Part shown: piece after piece, positions 35,582 through 45,024 of the stretch
Position numbering within the stretch: position 1 is the stretch's first letter
Layout of the letters: each line of letters opens with the position of its first letter
Assembly (NCBI RefSeq): GCF_024611995.1
Contig: NZ_CP102509.1
Coordinates: 124,001 to 188,000, forward strand
Length of the DNA stretch: 64,000 bases
Reading direction: 5' to 3'
DNA from: Streptomyces sp. NBC_00162
Lineage (GTDB): Bacteria; Actinomycetota; Actinomycetes; Streptomycetales; Streptomycetaceae
Translations under genes and position numbers: made by a program
The notes under the pieces: model-generated
What the model was told of the DNA's origin: nothing
What the model saw: the letters and a program-made list of their open reading frames with translations, nothing else
Database searches by the model: none

Positions 35582-35925
35582 ATGTCCTGGGGACACGCGG
35601 TGAGCACCGACCTCATGCACTGGAATGAGCTGCTGCTCTCCCTGTCCCACGACGACACAGAGATGGTGTTCTCCGGTAGAGCGGTCATCGACTGAAACAA
35701 CACCACCGGCTTCGGCACGAAGCAGAACCCGCCAATGGTGGCGATCTACACCAGCTACCACAAAGCCACCGGCACGCAGGCTCAGTCGCTCGCCTACAGC
35801 AACGACCGTGGACGTACGTTCACCAAGTACGACGGCAACCCCGTCATCGACATCGGCTCCAAAGAGTTTCGCGACCCCAAGGTCCAGTGGTACGAGCCGA
35901 CCAAGAGCTGGCTGATGACGGTGAG
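35582..35925 (+). pseudogene. GH32 fructan hydrolase (levanase/sucrase) fragment
   Basis: Reads MSWGHAVSTDLMHWNELLLS, HDDTEMVFSGRAVID, then a TGA where Trp (TGG) is expected, then NNTTGFG..NPPMVAIYTSYH, AQSLAYSNDRGRTFTKYDGN, PVIDIGSKEFRDPKVQWYEP and KSWLMTV. FRDPKV is the GH32 motif holding the catalytic-site Asp. The start (WxNDPNG nucleophile region) and the C-terminal half are missing. The frame ends at a junction with the opposite-strand gene near 35925. Confidence 0.75.
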
Positions 35926-36918
35926 GTCGGCGTCCAGGTGCGGCCACCGGTAGCGGTCCTCGTGCAGCCGGACCGGGGTGCCGTGCGCGCGCAGCAGCGG
36001 AGCGAACCGGCTCACCAGGTCGAATAGTTCTGCGGGCATGGGCTGGCGGGTCAGCCCACCGCAGCCGACCGTGCGGTGCGAGTATCCGGCGGCGTACCGG
36101 CGCAGCCAGTCGCCGAGGCCGTCCTCCGGGGTGATCCGCCCGGCCGCGGCCGCGTCCGCGGCACCGCACGCGATGAGCAGCCGCAGCCAGGCAGCCGCGT
36201 CGTTCTTCGACTCGGGAAACAGGTCGAGGAGGGCCGTGGCCTGCTCGTCGGTGGGCGGGTGGTCGCCGAGCGGGCCGGCTGCCGCGTCGAGCAGCCGGTC
36301 GGGTAGGGCCTTGCCGCGGGCCGCGGCCAGCACCCCGCCCAGCACCCGGGCCTCCTCCTCGCTGCCGAGCCCGGCCGCACGGGCCGAGTCCCGGACCCGG
36401 CGGGCCAGATCGGCGGGAAGCTCGCCGGGGGACGCCGCCCAGGCGCTCAGCAGGCGGACGAACTCCTGGTGCGCGTCAACCGGTTCGAGGACACCGGCCA
36501 ACCAGACCGCCGCACCGCTGAGCTCACTGGCGGGCAGGGCGCCGAACCGGGCGAACAGCAGTAGATTCGCCCGCCGCCAGTCGGGATCGACCGGCAGAGC
36601 GTGGGTGCGCTCGGCGGCGCGCGCCTGCGCGTAGGCGCGGACTGCGGAGCGGCGGTGCGTCTCCAGCATCCAATGACCGATGGTGTCCCAGAACCAGGGC
36701 AGGTGGGCGGCCGGCAGGCCCCGGGCCAGGCGCTCCGCGTCGTCCACGAACCGGCCGGGCCTCTCCCAGGCCCGGTGCCGGCTGCTGCCCGCCCGTTCCA
36801 GCGTGTCGCGGGCGTCGGTTTCGATGCCCGGCCCCTGAGTACGTGCCCAGTCGGCGTACGTCTCGGAGATTCGGTGATTGGCTGGGAGTGGGACGGGAGT
36901 TCCGGTGTTGCTGGTCAT
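35925..36918 (-). CDS. Hypothetical helical protein, 3' truncated
   Basis: About 330 native residues from ATG 36918: ADWARTQGPGIETDARDTLE, HLPWFWDTIGHWMLETHRRS, ANLLLFARFGALPASELSGA, EEEARVLGGVLAAARGKALP, ending HEDRYRWPHLDADLT. After that the frame reads antisense of the GH32 fragment, so the native end is lost. All-helical and repeat-like; I do not recognise the family. Confidence 0.55.
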
Positions 36919-37021
36919 ACGTGTGATCTTGCCAGGCGGTTCTGACAGGGGCTGTTTACGAGTACCTCTGATCAGGCATGCGCGTCTCGCGATCGTGCCA
37001 TGCCCCCACCGCCGAGCCGGT

Positions 37022-37038
37022 ATTGAACACGTTCAAAT
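37022..37038. promoter_or_regulatory. Palindrome TTGAAC-AC-GTTCAA
   Basis: It lies 76-92 bases upstream of the small membrane protein gene. It resembles the palindromes in front of the two lipoproteins at 40903 and 43203. Confidence 0.55.
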
Positions 37039-37113
37039 CATCTGGCAGGATGGCCGTCGAGAACCCCGCCCCACCGGCGGGGAACGCGGATACCGTCCGG
37101 AGGTCAGTGCACC

Positions 37114-37422
37114 GTGCTCATCGCCCTTCTTGTCTTCCTGATCCTGGGTGCAATCGTGACCCTCCTCCCGGGCGCCGTTATGGGATACGGCTGCGTAGCG
37201 GTGAGCGGCAGCATGTCGCTCAGGGCCAGGATCGCGCTGCTGCTGTTCACGGCCGGGGCCACGGCGGCGACGTGGCTGATGCTCTCGCACGCGTGGGGGC
37301 TGGAAGCCGCAATCCTGTCGTTCGCCGCGACGGCCGCCTCGGGAGCCCTTTTCCTCACGATCGACATCTCCAAGCGTCGCGCTCCCCGCCGACCGCACCC
37401 GGCATGGCAGGTCCGCAACTGA
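37114..37422 (+). CDS. Small membrane protein (102 residues)
   Basis: GTG start after CGGAGG. Three hydrophobic segments: LIALLVFLILGAIVTLLPGA, RIALLLFTAGATAATWLMLS and AAILSFAATAASGALFLTI, then a basic cytoplasmic tail (KRRAPRRPHP). No family recognised. The upstream palindrome ties it to the lipoprotein genes. Confidence 0.6.
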   Translation: MLIALLVFLILGAIVTLLPGAVMGYGCVAVSGSMSLRARIALLLFTAGATAATWLMLSHAWGLEAAILSFAATAASGALFLTIDISKRRAPRRPHPAWQVRN

Positions 37423-37479
37423 GCCTGGGCCGGTAGGCGGGGTCCACTCGGGCGGTCCGGCGCCCCCGCAGCAGCACTC

Positions 37480-37817
37480 GCCTACGCGGCTCCGACGTGT
37501 TCCGGTCGGCCGCCGCGTGCTGTCGGCCGTCATGGCGCGGGCGGCGCCGGCGCCCCTCAGGATGTTGGCCAGCGTGACCACGCCTGCTCCGACGAGCACC
37601 GCGACGCCGGTTGGCCCGGCCGGGGACGACGGTGGGGCGACGGCGTCCGCGCAGGGCGTTCAGAGCGGCGGCGACCGCCGGGGCCGAGTTCGGTCATGAG
37701 GGCCCGCAGGTGCGGCTCGGTGCGGGCAACCGCGGTCACGGTGCGACCCTCGGCGGCCAGTGCCGGCGCGAGGCCGCGCCCGATGCCTTCTGTGGCGCCG
37801 GTGATCAGGGCGGTCAT
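37480..37817 (-). pseudogene. Short-chain dehydrogenase with internal deletion
   Basis: From ATG 37817, coupled to the upstream stop as ATGA: MTALITGATEGIGRGLAPAL, AAEGRTVTAVARTEPHLRAL gives the NAD(P) TGxxxGIG fingerprint. After ~45 residues it jumps, in another frame, to an SDR C-terminus (TVVPGRANRVAVLVGAGVVT, LANILRGAGA). The YxxxK catalytic core is absent. Confidence 0.6.
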
Positions 37818-38413
37818 TTCTCCGCCTTGGGGGCCGTGGCGGGCGAGTAGAGGAAGGAGAAGCGCTCCATCACGTTCTGGCGCTGCGTGTTGTGGAAGGC
37901 GGCGATGTGCCAGGCGCCGTCGGTGTCGCGGACCAGGGTGTACGTCTGGACCTTGGACAGGTCGGCGACACCGGGCTTGCCGCCGGTGTAGTCGTCGCCG
38001 CGGCCGGTCACGACGGCCGCGTCCTTCCCGAGGAAGCGCAGGTCGAGGTAACTCGCGGCGAGCTTGGTGCCCTTGACGAAGTCCTTGAAGAGGGCGCGGT
38101 GCCCTTCGGTGATGTCGGCGCGGCCCTCGTAGTGGCTGCCGACGTACGTGGTGTAGGTGCCGTCCTCGGTGAACTGGCGGCCGTACGCCTCCGCGTCGCC
38201 GCGGGCCCAGGCGTCGATGAGGGCGTCGAGGGTGGCACAGATGGCTTCGCCGTCGGCGGTGTTCGCGTCCGCCGGGATGACGTCGGCGCAGTTCTCCTTG
38301 CCGGTGCGCCGTATGCCGGAGGTGGTGTCGAGGTAGAGGTACGCGACGGCGGCGCCGAGCGCGAGGACGGCGGCGGTGGCGAGGGCGGCACGCTTGACGG
38401 TCTTCCTGTTCAC
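37814..38413 (-). CDS. SnoaL-like / SgcJ-type protein with membrane anchor
   Basis: 199 residues from GTG 38413 with GAGAGG upstream. One N-terminal hydrophobic helix (RAALATAAVLALGAAVAYLY) acts as anchor or signal. It is followed by the NTF2-like SgcJ/EcaC domain (ICATLDALIDAWARGDAEAY, FTEDGTYTTYVGSHYEGRAD, YLDLRFLGKDAAVVTGRGDD, GAWHIAAFHNTQRQNVMER). The substrate is unknown. It is transcribed away from a MarR gene, with a palindrome between. Confidence 0.75.
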   Translation of the reverse strand: MNRKTVKRAALATAAVLALGAAVAYLYLDTTSGIRRTGKENCADVIPADANTADGEAICATLDALIDAWARGDAEAYGRQFTEDGTYTTYVGSHYEGRADITEGHRALFKDFVKGTKLAASYLDLRFLGKDAAVVTGRGDDYTGGKPGVADLSKVQTYTLVRDTDGAWHIAAFHNTQRQNVMERFSFLYSPATAPKAEK

Positions 38414-38496
38414 GGGAATGCCTCTCGGTCGACGGAACGGTCGGATGACGGCAGCCGCCACGTTGACTACACTGGCGCAACAACTGCACACATGCA

Positions 38497-38518
38497 TTAT
38501 CTGCACACGTGCAGATAA
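38497..38518. promoter_or_regulatory. MarR-type operator, 10-bp inverted repeat
   Basis: TTATCTGCAC-AC-GTGCAGATAA lies between the MarR gene (+) and the SnoaL-like gene (-). A second smaller palindrome, TGCACACATGCA, overlaps its left side. The MarR protein probably represses both. Confidence 0.75.
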
Positions 38519-38535
38519 AGGGGAAGGGTGACGGG

Positions 38536-39012
38536 ATGACGGAGCAGGAGCAGGACGACCGGCGGACGGTCTTCCGGGAGTACGTCGATGCCGTGGGGCT
38601 GCACGGCATGGCGGGTGCGGAGGCCGCGGGCCTCCAGGCGTCCGAGTGGTACGCCCTGAGCCGCATCACCCTGGCGGGCGGGCTCACCTCGGGCGAACTC
38701 GCGGCCGGGACCGGACTCACCACCGGGGCGACGACACGGCTGATCGACCGGCTGGAGCGCGCGGGATACGTACGCCGCACCGCGGACCCGGCCGACCGGC
38801 GCAAGGTCGTGGTCGAGGCGGTACCGGACGCGCTGGCGGGCGTCGAGGCGGCGGTGGGCCCGGCCCGCAAGCGGATCGGCGAGGTACTCGCCCGCTACAC
38901 GCCGGACCAACTGGACCTGCTCTTCGACTACTTCTCCCGCGCGGCCCCCGCGTTCCGCGAGGCGACGGAGGAGATCCGCGCGGCGACACAGGAGCGCAAG
39001 GGCCGCCGATAG
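38536..39012 (+). CDS. MarR-family regulator
   Basis: 158 residues from ATG 38536 after GGGAAGGGTGA. The winged HTH is clear: LTSGELAAGTGLTTGATTRL, IDRLERAGYVRRTADPADRR, KVVVEAVP. Helices at both ends dimerise. It most likely controls itself, the SnoaL-like gene and the SDR downstream of it. The ligand is unknown. Confidence 0.85.
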   Translation: MTEQEQDDRRTVFREYVDAVGLHGMAGAEAAGLQASEWYALSRITLAGGLTSGELAAGTGLTTGATTRLIDRLERAGYVRRTADPADRRKVVVEAVPDALAGVEAAVGPARKRIGEVLARYTPDQLDLLFDYFSRAAPAFREATEEIRAATQERKGRR

Positions 39013-39539
39013 GGACGGTGCGGCCGGCGGGCCGTCGGCCGGGCTGCGAAGGGGCGCGCAAGCCTCGGACCGGCGTTCTCTCGCACGACCAGAAGGCGGC
39101 AACCAGAACGAGCCGGCCCGGGCGAATCCCAGGAACACCGCCACAGAGAAGCGACTCCTCGACATCCTCGCCAAGGGAGGTCTATCCCGAAGGCCCGCGG
39201 CGGCCGCGCCGGCTGCCGTGCAACCGCCTGATCAGCGCGGGGTCGACGGCAGCTGGGTGCCCTCACGGAGGCAACGTGGGTATCGGGCTCACTGACTAGG
39301 TGACGGTTCTGCCGTCCTGCATAGCTCTGCTTGCGGGCAATGACGGCGATTGGAGAACGACTGATCGCCTCCCACGATCGACGCACCGAGCAGTCCGCTA
39401 CCCCAGGCGGATGGTTCGTCAGCCGCCACTGCAAGATTGCGCTCGGCAGCGGCATCCAGCTGCATGGACCCGCACTGGTGCAAGGGGAAGCCTGAATCCA
39501 GTTGCATGAGGTCCGTGCTCGGCAGCGATACTCCGGGTC
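39013..39539. other. Gene-free stretch
   Basis: Short open frames exist but none has codon use or motifs like its neighbours. Confidence 0.45.
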
Positions 39540-39989
39540 ATGAGCAGAATCGCTGAGGTTATCGTGCTGGCCCAGAACGCGGACGAGGTGATGGAAGCTC
39601 TGACGCTGCCCGACCCCACCCGTACCTGGCGGGCGCGCTTCGCCGAGATGAACCCGAATCGCTGGGGTTTCGGCTGGGGTGCGGAGTTCGAGCGCATGGG
39701 CGGCAGGTCTGGGTTGCTCAAGCACCTGGAGTCGTTGCCGTGGCCTCGTCCGGAGACGGTACAGGTACTGATCCACGACGAGGAGGACGACTGCTTCGGC
39801 CTCTGGATGATCCACGATGGCAGGCTGGTGGAAATACCCCTTCCACGTACCCGACGGGCCTGGTGGTCCGGACCGCCCGAGGAGGGCTACGCTCCCGACC
39901 CCGGCATCCTGAGCCGGACGGACTGCAGGCCCATCGACTGGCCGGAGGAGATCGAAGGCGGTGACCAGTCCCGCCCGCCAGCCTGGTGA
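39540..39989 (+). CDS. Hypothetical protein (149 residues)
   Basis: It reads IAEVIVLAQNADEVMEALTL, RARFAEMNPNRWGFGWGAEF, VQVLIHDEEDDCFGLWMIHD and GRLVEIPLPRTRRAW, a small alpha/beta protein of immunity-protein size. No family recognised. No neighbours suggest its job. Confidence 0.6.
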   Translation: MSRIAEVIVLAQNADEVMEALTLPDPTRTWRARFAEMNPNRWGFGWGAEFERMGGRSGLLKHLESLPWPRPETVQVLIHDEEDDCFGLWMIHDGRLVEIPLPRTRRAWWSGPPEEGYAPDPGILSRTDCRPIDWPEEIEGGDQSRPPAW

Positions 39990-40382
39990 GGTGAGCACGT
40001 GCGAAGCCGGATGACCAGGTCCGTTCTAGCAAGCCGGTCCTTCTCCACCTCGTCGACAACGAGGCTCCAGCGGCGCTTCGTCGCGGTCCACTCGGCGCCA
40101 TACGGGCACAGCGCGTCCGCGGAAGGGAGCTACTCCGCCGGATCCTGATCAGCCTTCTGCCTGTTCGAACGGGCCGTCACCCCAACCAGGGAGGTCGGCT
40201 GACCCTGGTCGTTCGTGTACGCCTCCCGCCGCGCCGCCGTCCAGGATGAAGGGCCAACTGGCGGGGAGCGTCATTCGGAGCGTATTCCTGCCTGCGACCG
40301 GCGGTTGAAAGGTTCGAGCTGGCAGTCTGTCGGTGTGGTCGGGGCTGGCAACGGTGTGCGTTGCCGCGGGCGGCAACGGGCA

Positions 40383-40847
40383 TCAGGAGTGGTAAGCGGC
40401 CTCATCCTGCCTCAGGTAACCGCCCGGAGGGCAACCGTCGTCCGGGTCCTGCGTGGGACACATGCTGGGGTCCTCTGCATCGCCGTAGAGGTAGACCCAC
40501 ACCGTGCACGTCGGATCCTCGGTGAAGGACAGCTCAAGGTCATGGCCACGCGTGGCGGTCTCGTCGGGGACGGCACCCCCACGGCCTGCAGCGCGGGCGT
40601 AGAACGCCCAGCGCCCAGTGGACAGTGTCTCGGGATTGCCGCAACCCAGCGCCTCAACCTTGTCGAAACCCGTTCCGGTGAAGGTGTGTTCCTTCGAGAA
40701 GGTCAGGGACGTCCCGGCAGAGCTGGTCCATGTCCCTACCAGGTCGTCCTGCGGAATCTCCGCAGAGTGGATCGCTGCGGCATACCCACAGGACGCAGTG
40801 AGCACCACCCCGGTCACCGCGAGAACGATCGCCCGCCATCCGCGCAT
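40383..40847 (-). CDS. Lipoprotein, paralogue of the one at 42713
   Basis: 154 residues from ATG 40847. The lipobox VVLTASC is followed by a mature domain: DDLVGTWTSSAGTSLTFSKE (lipocalin-like GTW opening), LSTGRWAFYARAA, HDLELSFTEDPTCTVWVYLY, GDAEDPSMCPTQDPDDGC. Four Cys in the mature part suggest two disulfides. It shares the D(Q/D)L.G.W...G..LTF and GxAEDPxMCPT..xPDxGC blocks with the 42713 protein, and the promoter palindrome too. Confidence 0.75.
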   Translation of the reverse strand: MRGWRAIVLAVTGVVLTASCGYAAAIHSAEIPQDDLVGTWTSSAGTSLTFSKEHTFTGTGFDKVEALGCGNPETLSTGRWAFYARAAGRGGAVPDETATRGHDLELSFTEDPTCTVWVYLYGDAEDPSMCPTQDPDDGCPPGGYLRQDEAAYHS

Positions 40848-40902
40848 GTTCACAGACCTCTCCCGGAGGTTGGATGTCCGGCCCTGCGACCGCACACCTT
40901 TA

Positions 40903-40918
40903 TTTGAACATGCTCAAA
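40903..40918. promoter_or_regulatory. Palindrome TTTGAACATGCTCAAA
   Basis: It lies 56 bases upstream of the lipoprotein start, on top of the probable promoter. It matches the core at 43209-43224 with one base difference. Confidence 0.65.
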
Positions 40919-41296
40919 ACTAGCGGCTTCCCTCGGGGCCGCACAACCGACACCTCACAGAGAGGACCCCTCGGTCAGCACTCGCCTTCGTCGTAGACCT
41001 CATCTCTGTGAAGTAGCCCCTGCAGGGGGGATACGTTCGGTTGTACGGACGCGGCCCGGGCCACCGGGCCGCATCCGCGCCCTTGTCACCCCACGCCACT
41101 GCGACGGCGGCTCGGGACAGGGCCGGGCCCCTAGCGGGCGGCCGGCTCGTAGACGACCGTGATGGTGGGACAGTCCTCGGCGAGCCCGAGCAGGGCCTGG
41201 CGCTCGGCCTCGTCGGCGGCCACTTCGCCCCACCCTCCGGGGTGGGGCGAGCCAAGGCTGGTCCCTCTTCAGAGCGTCCGAGAGGAGTGCCGGCAC

Positions 41297-41659
41297 TCAG
41301 AACCTGCCGAGGGCGACGAAGATGCAGGCAGCCAGGAGGAGCATGTTCGCACCGAAGACCTGCTTGTACTCCCTGAGGCTCCAGTGCGCGACTGCGGCAC
41401 CGATCATGACCGCGCCGAGGCCGACGGCAGCCAGCGGGGTGAGGACTGGGGCTATACCGGTCAGTTGGGGAGCGATGAGCCCGAGTGCCGCCACGATCTC
41501 CAGTGCCGCGACCACACGGATCACCGACAGGGGGAAGGGCGCGACGCCGGTCTGGCCCGTGGCAATCATCTTCTCCTTCGCCTGCGTCGACTTCAGAAAT
41601 CCTGATCCCATGAAGACGGCGGCAAGCAGGCCCTGCGCGGTCCACAATGCGATGTTCAT
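41297..41659 (-). CDS. DoxX-family membrane protein
   Basis: 120 residues, four hydrophobic segments (LWTAQGLLAAVFMGSGFLKS, SVIRVVAALEIVAALGLIAP, PVLTPLAAVGLGAVMIGAAV, FGANMLLLAACIFVALGRF), with the DoxX-like opening. It lies 50 bases downstream of a TetR gene on the same strand, a common Streptomyces pair. The TetR probably represses it. Its role is thought to be in redox or membrane stress. Confidence 0.8.
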   Translation of the reverse strand: MNIALWTAQGLLAAVFMGSGFLKSTQAKEKMIATGQTGVAPFPLSVIRVVAALEIVAALGLIAPQLTGIAPVLTPLAAVGLGAVMIGAAVAHWSLREYKQVFGANMLLLAACIFVALGRF

Positions 41660-41709
41660 TGAGCCACTCCGATTCATCTGTGTTGGTCGATCGGCTGTTC
41701 TGCCACCGC

Positions 41710-42303
41710 TCAGGAAGCGGGCTGCTGGAGGAACCCCTCGGCCAGGTCCACGAAGGCAGCCACCAAGCGGTCCTCGTCGAGGCCGCTGGGATGGGTGTCG
41801 AACACGTCCCGCAGCAGCCAGAAGTGCGAGACGGCCCCCACGAGCACCACGGCGAGCGCGTCCCAGTCCCGTTCCCCCGGGCCGGCCTGCATCCTCAGCC
41901 ACTGCGCCACCGCAGCGTGGATGCGGCGCATCTCGCCCTCGCGGACCTCTTCCAGCAGCGCCGGAAAGGCTGCCAGGTCACGCACCACGATCCGGTTGAG
42001 GTCGCGCTCCTCACCCAGACGCCGCAGGCCGGCACGAGCCAGTGTCGCCAGACGGTCGCGCAACGGCAGCGCGCCAACGGCCTGCATGTCACCCAGCAGT
42101 TCGAGCAGCCCGGCATTCTCGGCGACCTTCGAGCGCACACCCTCGGCCAGCAGCTCCTCCTTCGAGCGGAAATGCCGATAGAGGGCTCCGGACCCAGGCG
42201 AGAGCCCGGCGGCCCGCTCGATCTCGGCGACGGTCGTCTTCGCGTAGCCCTGCTCGCCGAAGAGCCGCATGGCCTCCTCCACCACCCGTGAACGACTGTC
42301 CAC
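41710..42303 (-). CDS. TetR-family regulator
   Basis: 197 residues. The HTH is typical: RVVEEAMRLFGEQGYAKTTV, AEIERAAGLSPGSGALYRHF, RSKEELLAEG. The helical ligand domain follows. A perfect 16-bp palindrome 15-30 bases upstream of the start should be its own operator. Confidence 0.88.
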   Translation of the reverse strand: MDSRSRVVEEAMRLFGEQGYAKTTVAEIERAAGLSPGSGALYRHFRSKEELLAEGVRSKVAENAGLLELLGDMQAVGALPLRDRLATLARAGLRRLGEERDLNRIVVRDLAAFPALLEEVREGEMRRIHAAVAQWLRMQAGPGERDWDALAVVLVGAVSHFWLLRDVFDTHPSGLDEDRLVAAFVDLAEGFLQQPAS

Positions 42304-42317
42304 GCCCCACCTCCTGC

Positions 42318-42333
42318 AAGTAAGTACTTACTT
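42318..42333. promoter_or_regulatory. TetR operator, perfect palindrome
   Basis: AAGTAAGTACTTACTT reads the same on both strands. It sits directly in front of the TetR-DoxX operon. Confidence 0.8.
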
Positions 42334-42712
42334 ATGATCATAGGCGAGAACTGCAGCGCACGCAAAGAGCGGGACTGACGACATTTTCCGTAGCCGGAGA
42401 TCATCGCGCAGCGGGCGCCATCCCGGGGTCACCGCTGTCGGGGATCGGCATGGTCTTGCCGGCGGCGGGCTCGGGGCCGGATTCCTCCCTGCCGCCCAGT
42501 CGTTGCGCTTTCCGCACCCTGGCCCGCGGGCGGCTGACGTCACATGACGGCCTGTTGACGCCACTCGCCCGGCTGGTTCTGTAACGGGTTTCGAGAATGT
42601 CGGTACTCGATGGCGAGAACGCACTCTTCCTCGGGGAAGCGGATACCTGCCTCATGACCGGGGTTGTGCTCAACACGACGTACACCGAGCAGGATCCGGC
42701 CTGGACCCGGGG
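42334..42712. other. Gene-free stretch
   Basis: No supported gene between the TetR promoter and the lipoprotein stop. Confidence 0.45.
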
Positions 42713-43159
42713 TCAGGGCGAGGCGGCAAGCGTGACGCGGTGGAAGTATTCGTCGTACTCGCAGCCGGCGTCCGGTTCGCCGGCGGTCGGACACATCGCG
42801 GGATCTTCCGCCTCGCCGAAGAGGAAGACGGGAATTCTGCAGTCGGTACCGGAGAACGTGAGCTGCAGGTAGGCACCGCGGTCCACCGGCTCGTCCACCA
42901 CCGAACCGAAGCGCCAGCTGCCGGAGGACAGGTCCGACCGGTCGCTGCAGCGCTCTGCCGCTGACAACCCGGCAACTCCGTCGCTGATGAAACTTCCGTT
43001 CGCGTGGAAGGTCAAGACCGTCCCCTCCCTGCTGCGCCACTCCCCTGCCAGCTGGTCGGCCGAAAGCGCCACGGCGTGGTACGCCGCAGCATTGCAGGCA
43101 ACCGTCACCGCGCCGACAGCCACCAGCAGCCCGGCACGCCGCCATCCCATGCGTCCCAC
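42713..43159 (-). CDS. Lipoprotein, paralogue of the one at 40383
   Basis: 148 residues from GTG 43159 (GGTGGAG upstream; ATG 43150 also possible). The lipobox VGAVTVAC is followed by ALSADQLAGEWRSREGTVLT, LSSGSWRFGSVV, GAYLQLTFSGTDCRIPVFLF and GEAEDPAMCPTAGEPDAGCE. It has the same architecture and Cys positions as the 40383 protein, at low overall identity. Its function is unknown; a small beta-barrel envelope protein is likely. Confidence 0.75.
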   Translation of the reverse strand: MGRMGWRRAGLLVAVGAVTVACNAAAYHAVALSADQLAGEWRSREGTVLTFHANGSFISDGVAGLSAAERCSDRSDLSSGSWRFGSVVDEPVDRGAYLQLTFSGTDCRIPVFLFGEAEDPAMCPTAGEPDAGCEYDEYFHRVTLAASP

Positions 43160-43202
43160 AGCAACTCCACCCCCGCAGACAGGCCCGCATCCACGGGCTC
43201 AA

Positions 43203-43230
43203 CACATATTTGAACACGCTCAAATATGTG
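43203..43230. promoter_or_regulatory. 28-base palindrome with TTTGAACACGCTCAAA core
   Basis: Arms CACATATTTGA/TCAAATATGTG flank the same core seen at 40903. It lies 44-71 bases upstream of the lipoprotein gene, as expected for a repressor or activator site. Confidence 0.7.
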
Positions 43231-43489
43231 GCTTGCGCCCGGGCCCCTGCCGTGCCGACCGATATCCGGCCCACATCGCCCCGCCCGCCACCCGCGAACG
43301 CGTGACCAGACCGCTGCTTCCGGGCTGCCATCGCGCGATACGAGCAGACCCCCTGTTCCTACTTCTCGGTTCTGGCACAGATCCTGGGGAGTTGCAGCGG
43401 AGCGTCACCTCGATGTTCGATTGTGAGGGACAGGCTCGGGTGAGCCGGCGTACGCCTTGTCGCTGCACAGCGGAAATTGACGCTCCCTC
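43231..43489. other. Gene-free stretch
   Basis: Nothing recognised between the lipoprotein promoter and the transposase wreck. Confidence 0.4.
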
Positions 43490-44916
43490 AGGTGCTTGTC
43501 GGTCGATGCCGTGGTCGGCGGTGGACGGTGATCGTGCTGGTCATGCAGACCAATGCACCGTTTTGGGACTCGCTGGTGTCCGACAGGATCGACGAAATGG
43601 ATATCGAGGCGGTTACAGCCGCTTTCGGCACGGTCGAGGTGGCGGCGAGAGGCCGCGCGACCGGTGCGGAACGTCCGGACTGTGGCCGCTTTTCGGACCG
43701 AGTCCACGACCGATACCAGCGCAGGCTGAAGGACCTTCCACTCGCTGAGCAGGTCCTCGTGATCAGGCTGACGGTCCGGCGCTTCATCTGCGGGTCGGCG
43801 CACTGCCCGCGCCGGACGTTCGCCGAGCCGTTCTCCCGGCTGGCCGCCCCGCACGCACGGTTCACCACGCGGCTCAACCACGCCCTGGAGCGAGTAGGGC
43901 TCGCGCTGGCCGGCAAGCAGGCGCCCGGCTGGCCGCCCAGCTGGGCTTCGGTGCGGGACGGATGACCTTGTTACGCAGGGTCATGGCATTGCCCGATCCG
44001 CGGTTCAGCACGCCGCGTCTGCTGGGTGTGGACGACTTCGCGATCCGCCGAGGCCAGACCTACTCCACCGTGCTGACCAGCGTCGAAGACCACCGGGTGG
44101 TCGATGTGCTCCCGACGCGTGAAGCCGGGCCGCTGGCCGCCTGGCTAGACCGCCATCCTGGCGTGGAGAATCTGCCGGGACCGGGCGGGCGCCTACGCCG
44201 AGGGGGCCCGCCGCGATGCTCCGGAAGCTCTGCAGGTCGCCGACCGGTTCCATCTGTGGCAGGGCCTCGGCCGAGCCGTGGAGACCTGCGTCGCCGCCCA
44301 CCGCATTGCCTGCGCAATCCTTCGCCCGCCAGCATGCTGCCGGAGGCCCCGGAGGGACTTCCGGTCGGCCGCAGGACGACTCGGAGCCCGTCGGCCGGCG
44401 GGCCGAGCGGAAGAAGGCAGCACACGCCTTGGTCCACGAGATGCTTGCCCAAGGCCATTCGCGCCGGGCGATCGCCCGGCACCTGGGCTGGGGCCTCAAC
44501 ACCGTGCTCCGGTACGCGAACGCCGCACGCCGGCAGGACACCATCCGCGGCAACCGGCCCAGACCCTACAAGCCCTACCTGGAACGACGATTCGCCGAGG
44601 GATGCACCAGCGTCACCCGACTGCACAGCGAGCTGGTCGTCGAGCAAGCTCCGCGGCTTCGGCGAGTTCCTCAGCGGCCGCCTCGGCTCCACACTTCCCA
44701 CCTGGATCGACGCTGTCGATGCCAGCCAGTTACCCGGCCTCACCGGCTTCGCACTCCACCTGCTCCGAGATCTCGACGCCGTGACAGCTGGGCTCACTCT
44801 GGACGGGAGCTCCGGCAGCATCGAGGGGCGCCGTGAACCGCATCAAGAAGATCAAGCGGCAGCTCTACGGTCGGGCCGGATTCGAACTACTCCGCAAGAT
44901 GATCCTGCTCCAGTGA
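43490..44916 (+). pseudogene. ISL3-family transposase, broken
   Basis: Pieces of an ISL3 transposase in several frames: DRVHDRYQRRLKDLPLAEQV, IRLTVRRFICGSAHCPRRTF (zinc-finger part), MALPDPRFSTPRLLGVDDFA then IRRGQTYSTVLTSVEDHRVV (first catalytic Asp), [40 protein letters not shown] (internal HTH), [20 protein letters not shown] and a final NRIKKIKRQLYGRAGFELLR ending at 44916. At least four frame changes make it inactive as read. Terminal repeats were not found. Confidence 0.7.
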
Positions 44917-45024
44917 CCCGCTCAGTCCAGGGCCCCCTGCTGCGGGGGCAGCAGTCCGTCGGTACCCACGACGAGCGAGATGGGTGCCTGCCGGGCAGCG
45001 AGTCGGTTCTGGCAGGCTGACCAA

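Noticed and set aside
30000..36000. Ribose operon (rbs) as the identity of the sugar locus
   Set aside because: The ATPase has one domain, not two as RbsA, and a GH32 fructan hydrolase remnant shares the operators. Fructose is more likely, though not proven.
39300..39509. Frame reading VLPSCIALLAGNDGDWRTTD that looked like a transposon fragment
   Set aside because: I could not tie it to any known transposase motif. No repeats or neighbours support it.
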